Source of the DNA: RPQJ01 sp963823535
GTDB taxonomy: Bacteria > Pseudomonadota > Gammaproteobacteria > Steroidobacterales > Steroidobacteraceae
DNA: 64,000 nt
Assembly (NCBI GenBank): GCA_963823535.1
Contig: CAWGLZ010000006.1
Coordinates: 62,001 to 126,000 of the forward strand
Direction of reading: 5' to 3'
The position numbers were made by a program, and so were the translations under genes. The notes under the pieces are model-generated. The model saw only the letters and a program-made list of their open reading frames with translations, searched no databases and was not told the origin of the DNA. Position 1 is the stretch's first letter. Each line of letters begins with the position of its first letter. Of this stretch, positions 1 through 8,573 are shown one piece after another.

Positions 1-320
1 CGGAAATACCCGGCGGCGAAGATCGACACGCCTGACGCCACGGCACCGAGCAGGACCAGGAAGACGCGTGACAAGGCGTCGGCCCGCAGGTGGAAAGGCA
101 GGTCGGGCAGCCCGATGAGCAGGGTCACGGTCTCGGCGGGCAGGTGGAGGCTGGTGCCGGCGACGACGGCGAGGGTGGCGCCGATCACCGCCCCCAGGGG
201 AAACAGCACGCGCCCGACGTAGCCGATGCTGCCGGCGCGGGCCAGCCCGGCGATGCCGATGACGATCCAGCCCGCGAGCAGCGCGATACAGGCCTCGAGC
301 GCGGAGTCGGCGACAGTCAT
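1..320 (-). CDS. Complex I / hydrogenase-4 component B-like membrane subunit (N-terminal part)
   Basis: The gene starts at ATG 320-318 and runs off the left edge, so only about 106 residues are present and the 3' end is missing. The visible protein is strongly hydrophobic, with about three membrane segments, and contains PFHLRADALSRVFLVLLGAV followed by an aromatic FAAGYFR turn. This resembles the N-terminus of HyfB/NuoL-type proton-conducting subunits, where a 'RxDxLSxxF' segment precedes the antiporter core. Such proteins translocate H+ or Na+ in hydrogenase-4, Mrp or complex-I-like assemblies. The partner complex lies outside the window, so the specific complex cannot be named. The identification rests on family resemblance of a short fragment. 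Confidence 0.6.
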   Translation of the reverse strand, partial: MTVADSALEACIALLAGWIVIGIAGLARAGSIGYVGRVLFPLGAVIGATLAVVAGTSLHLPAETVTLLIGLPDLPFHLRADALSRVFLVLLGAVASGVSIFAAGYF

Positions 321-348
321 TGGCGGGGCATTCTACTCGCCCGATGCC

Positions 349-1524
349 TCATGCCTTCAGGGCCCGGATCGCCCGGTCCAGTCCCGCGATGGTCAGCGGG
401 AACATGCGCTCGCCGAGGAGCTGGCGGGTGATGCCGATCGAGGCGGTGTAGTCCCAGCGATCCTCGGGCTCGGGGTTGAGCCAGACGTGCCGCTGGAAGC
501 GCTGGGTGACCCGCTGCATCCAGGCGGCCCCGGCCTCGTCGTTCCAGTGCTCGATGCTGCCGCCCGGCTGCACGATCTCGTAGGGACTCATGCTCGCGTC
601 CCCGACGAAGATCACCCGGTAGTCCGGCGGATAGGTGCGCAGGATCTCCAGCGTCGGCGTGCGCTCGCCGTGGCGGCGACGGCTGTCCTTCCACACCGAC
701 TCGTAGACGAAGTTGTGGAAGTAGAAGTACTCGAGGTGCTTGAACTCGCTGCGCGCCGCGGAGAACAGTTCCTCGCAGACACGCACGTGGCTCTCCATGG
801 AGCCACCGACGTCGAGGAACAGCAGCACCTTCACGGCGTTGTGCCGCTCCGGGACGAAGCGGATGTCGAGCAGCCCGGCATTGCGTGCCGTCGAATCGAT
901 GGTGCCGCCGAGGTCGAATTCCTCCGCCGCGCCTTCCCGCGCGAAGCGCCGGAGCTTGCGCAGCGCGATCTTGATGTTGCGCGTGCCGAGTTCCACGGAG
1001 TCGTCGAGATTGCGGTACTCGCGCTGCTCCCACACCTTGACCGCGCGCCGGTTACCGCCCGGCCCGCCGATGCGGATGCCTTCCGGGTTGAACCCGCCGT
1101 GGCCGAACGGCGAGGTGCCACCGGTCCCGATCCACTTGCTGCCGCCCTCGTGCCGGCCTGTCTGCTCCTTGAGGCGCTCCTCGAGCGTCTTCATGAGCTG
1201 GTCCCAGCCGCCCAGTGCCTCGATCTGCGCCTTCTCCTCCTCGGTGAAGTTGCGCTCGATCAGCTTGCGCAGCCACTCGGCCGGAATCTCGCCGCCGAGC
1301 CCGGCGAATGCCTGCTCGATACCGCGGAAGTGCGCGGCGAACGCGCGGTCGAAGCGGTCGAAGTGCTTCTCGTCCTTCACCATCGTGGCGCGGGCGAGGT
1401 AGTAGAAGTCGTCGACGCTATACTCGGCGACCCGCGCCTCGAGCGCCGCGAGCAGCGTCAGGTGCTCGGTGAGCGAGACCGGGATGCCGGCCTCGCGGAG
1501 CGCGAAGAAGAACCGCGTCAGCAT
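349..1524 (-). CDS. vWA domain protein, CoxE-like
   Basis: A 391-residue protein without a signal peptide. A helical N-terminal half (about residues 1-200) is followed by a von Willebrand factor A domain whose MIDAS-like motif is visible as VLLFLDVGGSMESHV, a DxGxS variant of the usual DxSxS. The N-terminus FFFALREAGIPVSLTEHLTL is typical of the CoxE/YehP-like vWA family. These proteins normally act with a MoxR AAA+ ATPase to mature or insert metal into client enzymes. The partner ATPase is encoded 180 bp upstream on the same strand, which supports this pairing. The client is unknown; the gene follows a glycolytic cluster. The ATG start at 1524 begins MLTRFFFALRE and fits the family. Confidence 0.8.
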   Translation of the reverse strand: MLTRFFFALREAGIPVSLTEHLTLLAALEARVAEYSVDDFYYLARATMVKDEKHFDRFDRAFAAHFRGIEQAFAGLGGEIPAEWLRKLIERNFTEEEKAQIEALGGWDQLMKTLEERLKEQTGRHEGGSKWIGTGGTSPFGHGGFNPEGIRIGGPGGNRRAVKVWEQREYRNLDDSVELGTRNIKIALRKLRRFAREGAAEEFDLGGTIDSTARNAGLLDIRFVPERHNAVKVLLFLDVGGSMESHVRVCEELFSAARSEFKHLEYFYFHNFVYESVWKDSRRRHGERTPTLEILRTYPPDYRVIFVGDASMSPYEIVQPGGSIEHWNDEAGAAWMQRVTQRFQRHVWLNPEPEDRWDYTASIGITRQLLGERMFPLTIAGLDRAIRALKA

Positions 1525-1705
1525 TCAGCGGCTCGTGGTGGAATCGGCCACCGGTCGGCTGTGGCGTGCCACGCGTCGCTGCCGCGGGCGTCGCGCCGCA
1601 TGGACGCGGCGCGCGAGCCCACAGGGATGTGTTCACGGCGTCCCGCGGCGGTGATGCGTGGCATGCCGCAGCCTGGGGCGAACAAAGCGATCGCCCGGCC
1701 TCGAC

Positions 1706-2560
1706 TCATGAGCGCGACTGTCGCCGCTGCAGGAAGATGAGCTGCTCGAACAGGTGCACGTCCTGCTCGTTCTTGAGCAGCGCGCCGTAGAGCGGCGGGA
1801 GGCTCTTGCGCGGGTCGTCCGTGCGCAACGCCTCCGGCGGCACGTCCTCGGCGAGCAGCAGCTTGAGCCAGTCGAGCAGCTCGGAGGTCGAAGGCTTCTT
1901 CTTCAGGCCCGGCACCTCGCGCAGCTTGTAGAAGGCGTTCAGGGCCTCGGCCAGCAGCTCCCGCTTCAGTTCCGGGAAATGGACCGCGACGATGCGCGTC
2001 ATGGTCTCGGCGTCCGGGAAGCGGATGAAGTGGAAGAAACAGCGACGCAGGAAGGCGTCCGGCAGCTCCTTCTCGTTGTTGCTGGTGATGACCACGATCG
2101 GGCGGTGGCGCGCCTTCACGAGCTCGCGCGTCTCGTGCACGAAGAACTCCATCTGGTCGAGCTCGAGCAGCAGGTCATTCGGGAACTCGATGTCCGCCTT
2201 GTCGATCTCGTCGATCAGCAGCACCGCCTGGGTGTCGCTGTCGAAGGCCTCCCACAGGCGGCCCTTGACGATGTAGTTGCCGATGTCGTGGACCTTGGCG
2301 TCGCCCAGCTGCGAATCGCGCAGACGGGAAACCGCGTCGTACTCGTAGAGGCCGTGCTGGGCCTTGGTCGTGGACTTGATGTGCCAGCGGTAGAGCGGCC
2401 GCCCGAGCGCGGCGGCGACCTCTTCCGCGAGCTGGGTCTTGCCGGTGCCCGGCTCGCCCTTGACGAGCAGTGGCCGGGCGAGCGTGACGGCCGCGTTCAC
2501 GGCCATCATCAGGTCCTCGGTCGCGACGTAGCGTTCGGTGCCGGAGAATTTCTGGGTCAC
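1706..2560 (-). CDS. MoxR-type AAA+ ATPase
   Basis: A 284-residue AAA+ ATPase of the MoxR group. The Walker A motif GEPGTGKTQ lies near residue 37 and Walker B is seen as AVLLIDEIDKAD. Sensor-1-like VVITSNNEKELPDAFLRRCF follows. It is full length for the family, which runs roughly 280-330 residues. MoxR proteins use ATP hydrolysis to remodel protein complexes together with a vWA partner, here the CoxE-like gene just downstream. The start is GTG at 2560-2558, giving MTQKFSGTERYVA, with GAGG a few bases upstream. It lies 28 bp after pyk on the same strand, so it may be co-transcribed with the glycolytic genes. Confidence 0.88.
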   Translation of the reverse strand: MTQKFSGTERYVATEDLMMAVNAAVTLARPLLVKGEPGTGKTQLAEEVAAALGRPLYRWHIKSTTKAQHGLYEYDAVSRLRDSQLGDAKVHDIGNYIVKGRLWEAFDSDTQAVLLIDEIDKADIEFPNDLLLELDQMEFFVHETRELVKARHRPIVVITSNNEKELPDAFLRRCFFHFIRFPDAETMTRIVAVHFPELKRELLAEALNAFYKLREVPGLKKKPSTSELLDWLKLLLAEDVPPEALRTDDPRKSLPPLYGALLKNEQDVHLFEQLIFLQRRQSRS

Positions 2561-2588
2561 GGGTGAACCTCGGTCATCGGTGTCCTCG

Positions 2589-4019
2589 CTAGTCCTCGAC
2601 CCGCAGCAGCTTCATCGTGTTCGTGCCCCCGGACACGCCAGACAGTTCGCCGAGCGTGAGGATCAGCTCGTCGCCCGCCTTCACGTGACCGCGATCGAGC
2701 AGTTCCTTCGAGATGGCGCGGTAAAGCTCGGCGGGATCCGTGTGGGTGATGTCGAAGGGGATCGGATGCACGCCGCGATACAGGGCAACCCGCCGCTGCG
2801 TGCGTTCGTGCCGCGTGAAGGCGAAGATCGGGATGTCCGCCCGGATGCGCGACATCCACAACGGCGTCGATCCCGATTCCGTCAGGGCCACGATGGCCTC
2901 GACGTCCATGTGATTGGCCGTGAACATCACCGCGTGGGCGATGGCCTGGTCGAAGTGCTCGACCTTGCCCTCGGCGCGCTCGCGGCCGAGGCTCCGCCGG
3001 AAGAGGTACATCTCGGCACCTTCGATGACCTCGGCCATCGCCTCGACCGCGCGGATCGGGTACTTGCCGACCGCCGATTCGCCCGACAGCATCACGGCAT
3101 CGGTGCCGTCGAGCACCGCGTTCGCCACGTCCGACACCTCCGCGCGGGTCGGCACGGGGCTGTGGATCATGGACTCCATCATCTGCGTCGCGGTGATGGT
3201 CACGCGGTCGAGGCTGCGGGCCTGCTCCAGGATCCGCTTCTGGATGCCGGTGAGCTGCGCGTAGCCGACCTCGACGCCGAGGTCGCCCCGCGCGACCATC
3301 ACCGCATCGCTCGCGAGGATGATTTCCTCGAGGCGCGGGATGGCTTCGCTGCGCTCGATCTTGGCCACGATGCGCGCGTCGCTGCCGGCCGCGGCCAGCA
3401 GGGCACGGGCCTCGTTGACGTCGCTCGCCTGCCGCACGAACGAGACCGCCAGATAGTCGACCTCGAGCGCGGCGGCGAGCCGCACGTCCTCGCGGTCCTT
3501 GTCGGTCAATGCCTTCGCGGACAGGCCGCCGCCGCGCCGGTTGATCCCCTTGTGGTCGGAAACGTCGCCACCGGTCGTGACCACGCACTCCACGCGCAAA
3601 CCACTCACGGACGTGACCTGGAGCTCGATCTGTCCGTCGCCGAGGATCAGCTCGTCGCCGGGACGCACGTCCTCGGCGAGTTCCGCGTACGTGATGCCGA
3701 CGCCGCGATCCGTGCCGTCGACCGGGTCGATCGCGGGATCGAGTGCGAAGGGTTCACCCTCGGCGAGGACGGCGCGGCCGCCCGCGAAGCGCTCGATGCG
3801 GATCTTGGGGCCCTGCAGGTCGCCGAGGACCGCCACGTGCTTGCCGACCTTCGCCGCCGCGCGTCTAACGCCCTCGACGCGCTGGCGATGATCCTCCGCC
3901 GTGCCGTGGGAGAAATTGACCCGAACGACGTCCGCACCCCGGCGGATGAGGTCCTCCATGACGCCCGTGGCATCGGTGGCGGGGCCCAGGGTGGCGACAA
4001 TCTTGGTGCGTCGAAGCAT
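2589..4019 (-). CDS. pyk: Pyruvate kinase
   Basis: Converts phosphoenolpyruvate and ADP to pyruvate and ATP in glycolysis. The 476-residue length fits the family. The start MLRRTKIVATLGPATDATG is the canonical pyruvate kinase N-terminus, and the open frame upstream of it has no family resemblance, so ATG 4019-4017 is chosen. Visible motifs include VNFSHGTAEDH (substrate and Mg region), KIERSEAIPRLEEII around the catalytic Lys, MVARGDLGVEVG and ATQMMESMIHSPVPTRAEVSD. The C-terminal domain ends with LTLGELSGVSGGTNTMKL. It is last in a tkt-gap-pgk-pyk series on the minus strand, separated from pgk by 170 bp that holds a short hairpin. Confidence 0.97.
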   Translation of the reverse strand: MLRRTKIVATLGPATDATGVMEDLIRRGADVVRVNFSHGTAEDHRQRVEGVRRAAAKVGKHVAVLGDLQGPKIRIERFAGGRAVLAEGEPFALDPAIDPVDGTDRGVGITYAELAEDVRPGDELILGDGQIELQVTSVSGLRVECVVTTGGDVSDHKGINRRGGGLSAKALTDKDREDVRLAAALEVDYLAVSFVRQASDVNEARALLAAAGSDARIVAKIERSEAIPRLEEIILASDAVMVARGDLGVEVGYAQLTGIQKRILEQARSLDRVTITATQMMESMIHSPVPTRAEVSDVANAVLDGTDAVMLSGESAVGKYPIRAVEAMAEVIEGAEMYLFRRSLGRERAEGKVEHFDQAIAHAVMFTANHMDVEAIVALTESGSTPLWMSRIRADIPIFAFTRHERTQRRVALYRGVHPIPFDITHTDPAELYRAISKELLDRGHVKAGDELILTLGELSGVSGGTNTMKLLRVED

Positions 4020-4128
4020 GGCGGGATGGGAACGATGAACGGTGACGGCGGGTGCAGGCCCGACAGGTTCGCAGTTCGGCCGGCAAAACGGAATAGCGGC
4101 GGCGAGACGACGCTCGAACCGCCGCCGT

Positions 4129-4147
4129 CGGAGGATACCGTCCTCCG
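4129..4147 (-). other. Small hairpin in the pgk-pyk spacer
   Basis: CGGAGGA (4129-4135) and TCCTCCG (4141-4147) form a 7-bp stem with a 5-nt loop between pgk and pyk. There is no T-tract, so it may be an mRNA processing or partial attenuation element rather than a full terminator. Its role is not known. Confidence 0.3.
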
Positions 4148-4189
4148 CGGACGCCCGATGCCGGCGACCGGTCTCCCCGGTGCCTGGTG

Positions 4190-5371
4190 TCAGCCGGCCG
4201 CGCGCGCCTCCAGCACTTCCACGGCTGGCAGCTTCTTGCCTTCGAGGAACTCGAGGAAGGCGCCGCCGGCCGTGGAGATGTAGGAAATGTCCTGCCCCAC
4301 CCCGTACTTCTCGATGGCCGCGATGGTGTCGCCACCGCCGGCAATCGAGAACGCCGGGCTGCGCGCCACGGCCTGCGCGATCGCACGCGTGCCCTCGCCG
4401 AACTGGTCGAACTCGAACACGCCGACCGGACCGTTCCAGAGGATCGTTCCGGCGCCCGTCAGGGCACCGGCAAACTGCTCGGCCGTGTCCGGCCCGATGT
4501 CGAGGACCATCTCGTCCGCAGCGACGTCGGCCACCGGCTTCACGTCGGCCTCCGCCGAGGCGGCGAACTCCGTCGCCACCACCACGTCGCTCGGCAGCGG
4601 GATCTCCGCGCCGCCGGAGCGCGAGCGCTCGAGCAGCCCGCGCGCGATGTCCACCATGTCGGGCTCGTGCAGTGACCTGCCCACGGCATGGCCCGCCGCG
4701 GCGAGGAAGGTGTTGGCGATCCCACCCCCGACGATCAGCTTGTCGACCTTGCCGACCAGGTTCTCGAGCACCGTGAGCTTGGTCGAGACCTTGGAGCCGC
4801 CGACGATCGCGATGAGCGGACGCTTCGGGTCGCCGAGGGCCTTCTCGAGCGCCTCGAGCTCGCCCGTCAGCAGCGGCCCCGCACAGGCGACCGGCGCAAA
4901 CTTCGCCACGCCGTGGGTGCTCGCCTCGGCGCGATGCGCCGTGGCAAAGGCGTCCATGACGTAGACGTCGCAGAGCGAGGCCATCTGCCTGGCGAGATCG
5001 TCCTTGTTCTTCTTCTCGCCCTTGTTGAAGCGGACGTTCTCGAGCAGCACGATCTCGCCCGGCTCGCACTCGACGCCGCCGAGCCAGTCCTGCTCGAAGC
5101 GCACCTTCACGCCCAGCAATTCGGAGATGCGGGCCGCTACCGGGGCCAGCGAGAACTCGGCGTCGTAGACGCCTTCCTCGGGCCGGCCGAGGTGGGACAT
5201 CAGCATCACGCGAGCACCCGCCGCCCGGGCCGCCTGCATGGTGGGCAGCGACGCCCGGATGCGCGCGTCGCTCGTCACCACGCCGTTCTTCACCGGTACG
5301 TTGAGGTCCTCCCGGATCAGGACGCGCTTGCCCTTCAGGTCGAGGTCGGCCATGCGTAGAACGCGAACCAT
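4190..5371 (-). CDS. pgk: Phosphoglycerate kinase
   Basis: Catalyses 1,3-bisphosphoglycerate + ADP to 3-phosphoglycerate + ATP. The 393-residue protein has full family length. The start ATG 5371-5369 (MVRVLRMADLDLKGKRVLIR) is supported by GAGGAG a few bases upstream and by homologous N-termini; the frame is open 22 codons further upstream but without family resemblance. Visible motifs are the substrate-binding REDLNVP, the MLMSHLGRPEEG loop, the AFATAHR segment, the IVGGSKVSTK nucleotide region and the glycine-rich C-terminal IAGGGDTIAAIEKYG. The gap stop is 14 bp upstream, showing tight operon packing. Confidence 0.97.
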   Translation of the reverse strand: MVRVLRMADLDLKGKRVLIREDLNVPVKNGVVTSDARIRASLPTMQAARAAGARVMLMSHLGRPEEGVYDAEFSLAPVAARISELLGVKVRFEQDWLGGVECEPGEIVLLENVRFNKGEKKNKDDLARQMASLCDVYVMDAFATAHRAEASTHGVAKFAPVACAGPLLTGELEALEKALGDPKRPLIAIVGGSKVSTKLTVLENLVGKVDKLIVGGGIANTFLAAAGHAVGRSLHEPDMVDIARGLLERSRSGGAEIPLPSDVVVATEFAASAEADVKPVADVAADEMVLDIGPDTAEQFAGALTGAGTILWNGPVGVFEFDQFGEGTRAIAQAVARSPAFSIAGGGDTIAAIEKYGVGQDISYISTAGGAFLEFLEGKKLPAVEVLEARAAG

Positions 5372-5385
5372 GGTGTGCTCCTCGG

Positions 5386-6384
5386 TTACCTGGCGATGAC
5401 CCGGGCCATCTCCAGCACCTTGCACGAGTAGCCCCACTCGTTGTCGTACCAGGACACGACCTTGACGAAGGTGTCGTCCAGGGCAATGCCGGCCTCGGCG
5501 TCGAAGACCGACGTGCAGCTCTCACCGCGGAAGTCGGTGGCCACCACCTTCTCGGTGGTGTAGCCGAGGACACCCTTCATCGGGCCCTCGGACGCCGCCT
5601 TCATCGCCGCGCAGATCTCGTCGTACTTCGCGGGCTTCGAGAGCTCGACGGTGAGGTCGACGACCGAGACGTCGGAGGTCGGCACGCGGAATGCCATGCC
5701 CGTGAGCTTCTTGTTGAGTTCCGGGATGACCTTGCCCACGGCCTTGGCCGCACCGGTCGAGGAAGGAATGATGTTCTCGAGGATTCCGCGACCGCCGCGC
5801 CAGTCCTTGTTCGAAGGACCGTCGACCGTCTTCTGCGTGGCGGTGGCGGCATGCACCGTCGTCATCAGGCCGCGCTTGATGCCCCAGGTGTCGTTCAGCA
5901 CCTTGGCCACGGGCGCCAGGCAGTTCGTGGTGCACGAGGCGTTCGAGATGATGGCCTGGCCGGCGTAGGACTTGTCGTTCACGCCGTAGACGAACATCGG
6001 CGTATCGTCCTTGGAAGGCGCCGACATGATCACCTTCTTCGCGCCCGCCGCGAGGTGCTTCTCGGCCGTTTCCTTGGTGAGGAACAGGCCGGTCGACTCG
6101 ACGACGACGTCGGCGCCCACCTCGCCCCACTTGAGTTCGGCCGGGTCCTTGACCGCCGTGAGGCGGATCTTGCGGCCGTTGACCACCAGGGTGCTGCCCT
6201 CGACGGCGATGTCGCCCTTGAAGCGCCCGTGCACCGAGTCGAACTTGAGCATGTAGGCGAGGTATTCCGGCTCGAGCAGGTCGTTGATGCCGACGATCTC
6301 GATGTCCTTGAAATCCCGCGCGGCCGCACGAAACACCATGCGACCGATGCGACCGAATCCGTTGATGCCGACCTTGATAGCCAT
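5386..6384 (-). CDS. gap: Glyceraldehyde-3-phosphate dehydrogenase, type I
   Basis: NAD(P)-dependent oxidation of glyceraldehyde-3-phosphate with phosphate incorporation. The protein has 332 residues, the standard length. The Rossmann motif KVGINGFGRIGRMVFRAA is at the N-terminus and the catalytic cysteine is C151 within SNASCTTNCLAPVAKVL. The downstream His is expected in the TTVHAATATQKTVD segment. Asn33-Asp34 (GINDLL) after the second strand suggests NAD rather than NADP preference, which is an inference. It lies between tkt (30 bp upstream) and pgk (14 bp downstream). Confidence 0.97.
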   Translation of the reverse strand: MAIKVGINGFGRIGRMVFRAAARDFKDIEIVGINDLLEPEYLAYMLKFDSVHGRFKGDIAVEGSTLVVNGRKIRLTAVKDPAELKWGEVGADVVVESTGLFLTKETAEKHLAAGAKKVIMSAPSKDDTPMFVYGVNDKSYAGQAIISNASCTTNCLAPVAKVLNDTWGIKRGLMTTVHAATATQKTVDGPSNKDWRGGRGILENIIPSSTGAAKAVGKVIPELNKKLTGMAFRVPTSDVSVVDLTVELSKPAKYDEICAAMKAASEGPMKGVLGYTTEKVVATDFRGESCTSVFDAEAGIALDDTFVKVVSWYDNEWGYSCKVLEMARVIAR

Positions 6385-6414
6385 TGAGTGATCTCCCGGG
6401 AGGATGACGGAGGA

Positions 6415-8406
6415 CTAGAGCAGCCCTTCCACGATTCGAATGACGTTGTCACGAGTGAAGCCGAAATGCTCGAACAGCTTTTTCGCGGGCGCCGAGGCGC
6501 CGAATCCGTGCATGCCGACGACGGCGCCCGCGCCGGAGACGTAGCGCCACCAGCCGTCGGGCACGCCGGCCTCGATGGCCACGCGCGGCACGCCGGGCGG
6601 CAGCACGCTGTCGCGATACTCCTGCGACTGCGCGTCGAAGAGACTGGTACACGGCATGGAGACCACGCGCACCCTGCGCCCCTTGTCCCCGAGCCCCTTC
6701 GCCGCCTCCATGGCCAGCGCCACCTCCGAGCCCGTGGCGATCAGCACGCATTGCGGCGGGCCGTCGCTGTCCGCCAGCACGTAGCCGCCGCGGGCGATGG
6801 CAGCGGTCCGCGCGGCGTCGCGCGTCATCGCCGGAAGCGCCTGCCGGGTGAGGACGAGGCTCGTCGGCCCGTCGCGGCGATCGACCGCGTCCGCCCAGGC
6901 CACGGCGGTCTCCACCGTATCGCAGGGGCGCCACAGGCGCAGGTTGGGGATGAGGCGGAGGCTGGCGACGTGCTCCACGGGCTGGTGGGTCGGGCCGTCC
7001 TCGCCGAGGCCGATCGAGTCGTGCGTGTAGACCAGGATGACGCGCTGCTTCATGAGCGCCGCCATGCGGACCGCGTTGCGCGCGTAGTCCGAGAACACCA
7101 GGAACGTGCCGCCGTAGGGCACGAACCCGCCGTGCAGTGCGACGCCGTTCATGATCGCCGTCATGCCGAACTCACGCACGCCGTAGTGCAGGTAGTTGCC
7201 GGCGATGTCCTCGGCCGTGATCGTCTTCGAGCCCTTGTGGTTCGTGTTGTTGGAGCCGGTCAGGTCGGCCGAGCCACCGAGCATCTCGGGGATGGCCGCA
7301 CCGAGCACGTTCAGCACCTGCTGGGACGAGGAGCGCGTCGCGGTCGCCGCAGGCTTCTCCTGGGCCGCGCGGATGAAGTCGTCCAGCGCCCCGCGCCAGC
7401 CCTTCGGCAACTCGCCCGCCAGGCGTCGCTCGAACTCGGCCGCGAGTTCCGGATGCGCCTTGCGATAGCTCGCCAGCCGCTCGCCCCAGGTCTTTTCGGC
7501 CGCCGCGCCGGCAGCCCGCGCGTCCCAGGCCAGGCGGATCGGATCCGGGACCACGAACGGCTCGTAGGGCCAGCCGATGTGCTCGCGCGTCGCGGCCACC
7601 TCCGCCTCGCCGAGCGCCGCACCGTGCGTTGCCTCGGTGCCCTGCTTGTTGGGGGCACCCCAACCGATGATGGTCTTGCAACAGATGAGCGAGGGTCGCC
7701 GCGTCTCGGCCTTCGCCGCAGCAATCGCGCGGCTGATGGCGTCCGCGTCGTGACCGTCAACGTCGCGCACCACGTGCCAGCCGTAGGCTTCGAAGCGCCC
7801 GGGAGTATCGTCCGTGAACCAGCCGTGCACCTCGCCGTCGATCGAGATGCCGTTGTCGTCGTAGAAGCAGACCAGCTTGCCGAGCTGCAGCGTGCCCGCG
7901 AGCGAGCAGGCCTCGTGCGAGACGCCCTCCATCAGGCAGCCGTCGCCGAGGAACACCCAGGTGTGGTGGTTCACCACCTCGTGGCCGGGCCGGTTGAAGG
8001 TGGCAGCCAGGATCTTTTCCGCGAGCGCCATGCCGACGGCGTTGGCCACGCCCTGGCCGAGCGGCCCGGTGGTCGTCTCGATGCCGAGCTGCGGCTCGAC
8101 CTCGGGGTGGCCGGCGGTGTGCGCGCCGAACTGGCGGAAGTTCTTCAGCTGCTGGAGATCGAGGGGATAGCCGGTCAGGTGCAGCAGGGAATAGAGCAGC
8201 ATCGACCCGTGGCCATTCGACAGCACGAAGCGGTCGCGGTCGGGCCAGGTCGGGTTGCCGGGGTTGTGCTTCAGGTGATCGGCCCACAGCACCTGGGCAA
8301 TGTCGGCCATGCCCATCGGCATTCCCGGGTGACCGGAATTGGCCTTCTGGACTGCGTCCATGCTCAACGCGCGAATGGCGTTGGCGAGTTGCCGGCGGGT
8401 GGGCAT
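6415..8406 (-). CDS. tkt: Transketolase
   Basis: Thiamine-diphosphate enzyme of the non-oxidative pentose phosphate pathway. At 663 residues it has family length. The N-terminus has the expected LSMDAVQKANSGHPGMPMG with its conserved His-Pro. The ThDP/Mg motif appears as GDGCLMEGVSHEA, followed by CFYDDNGISIDG. The pyrimidine-domain segment THDSIGLGEDGPTHQPVEH is intact. It is first of the tkt-gap-pgk-pyk cluster. The 167-bp region shared with divergent metK should hold both promoters. Confidence 0.97.
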   Translation of the reverse strand: MPTRRQLANAIRALSMDAVQKANSGHPGMPMGMADIAQVLWADHLKHNPGNPTWPDRDRFVLSNGHGSMLLYSLLHLTGYPLDLQQLKNFRQFGAHTAGHPEVEPQLGIETTTGPLGQGVANAVGMALAEKILAATFNRPGHEVVNHHTWVFLGDGCLMEGVSHEACSLAGTLQLGKLVCFYDDNGISIDGEVHGWFTDDTPGRFEAYGWHVVRDVDGHDADAISRAIAAAKAETRRPSLICCKTIIGWGAPNKQGTEATHGAALGEAEVAATREHIGWPYEPFVVPDPIRLAWDARAAGAAAEKTWGERLASYRKAHPELAAEFERRLAGELPKGWRGALDDFIRAAQEKPAATATRSSSQQVLNVLGAAIPEMLGGSADLTGSNNTNHKGSKTITAEDIAGNYLHYGVREFGMTAIMNGVALHGGFVPYGGTFLVFSDYARNAVRMAALMKQRVILVYTHDSIGLGEDGPTHQPVEHVASLRLIPNLRLWRPCDTVETAVAWADAVDRRDGPTSLVLTRQALPAMTRDAARTAAIARGGYVLADSDGPPQCVLIATGSEVALAMEAAKGLGDKGRRVRVVSMPCTSLFDAQSQEYRDSVLPPGVPRVAIEAGVPDGWWRYVSGAGAVVGMHGFGASAPAKKLFEHFGFTRDNVIRIVEGLL

Positions 8407-8573
8407 AGCTAACCCCCTTGGAAAGCTTCGTATTTTAGCGAGGCGAGGGCCGCGGGTTCATCCTAATTTCCCGCCGCCCCGGGGATCCTCGTGACGATAA
8501 TGCGAATGGTACGCACTGCCGATCTGCGGCGCCGCTATACTTCGCCACTCGCACGACGCTTGGAACCCCATAG

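Noticed and set aside
2538..5573. Long open frames opposite or across pyk and pgk (for example 581 and 994 codons)
   Set aside because: They are GC-driven shadows of pyk and pgk, with Arg/Ala/His-rich low-complexity translations and no family motif.
8407..8573. A riboswitch or leader element before metK
   Set aside because: No known SAM-riboswitch core or strong stem was seen; only a possible -10 hexamer at 8536.
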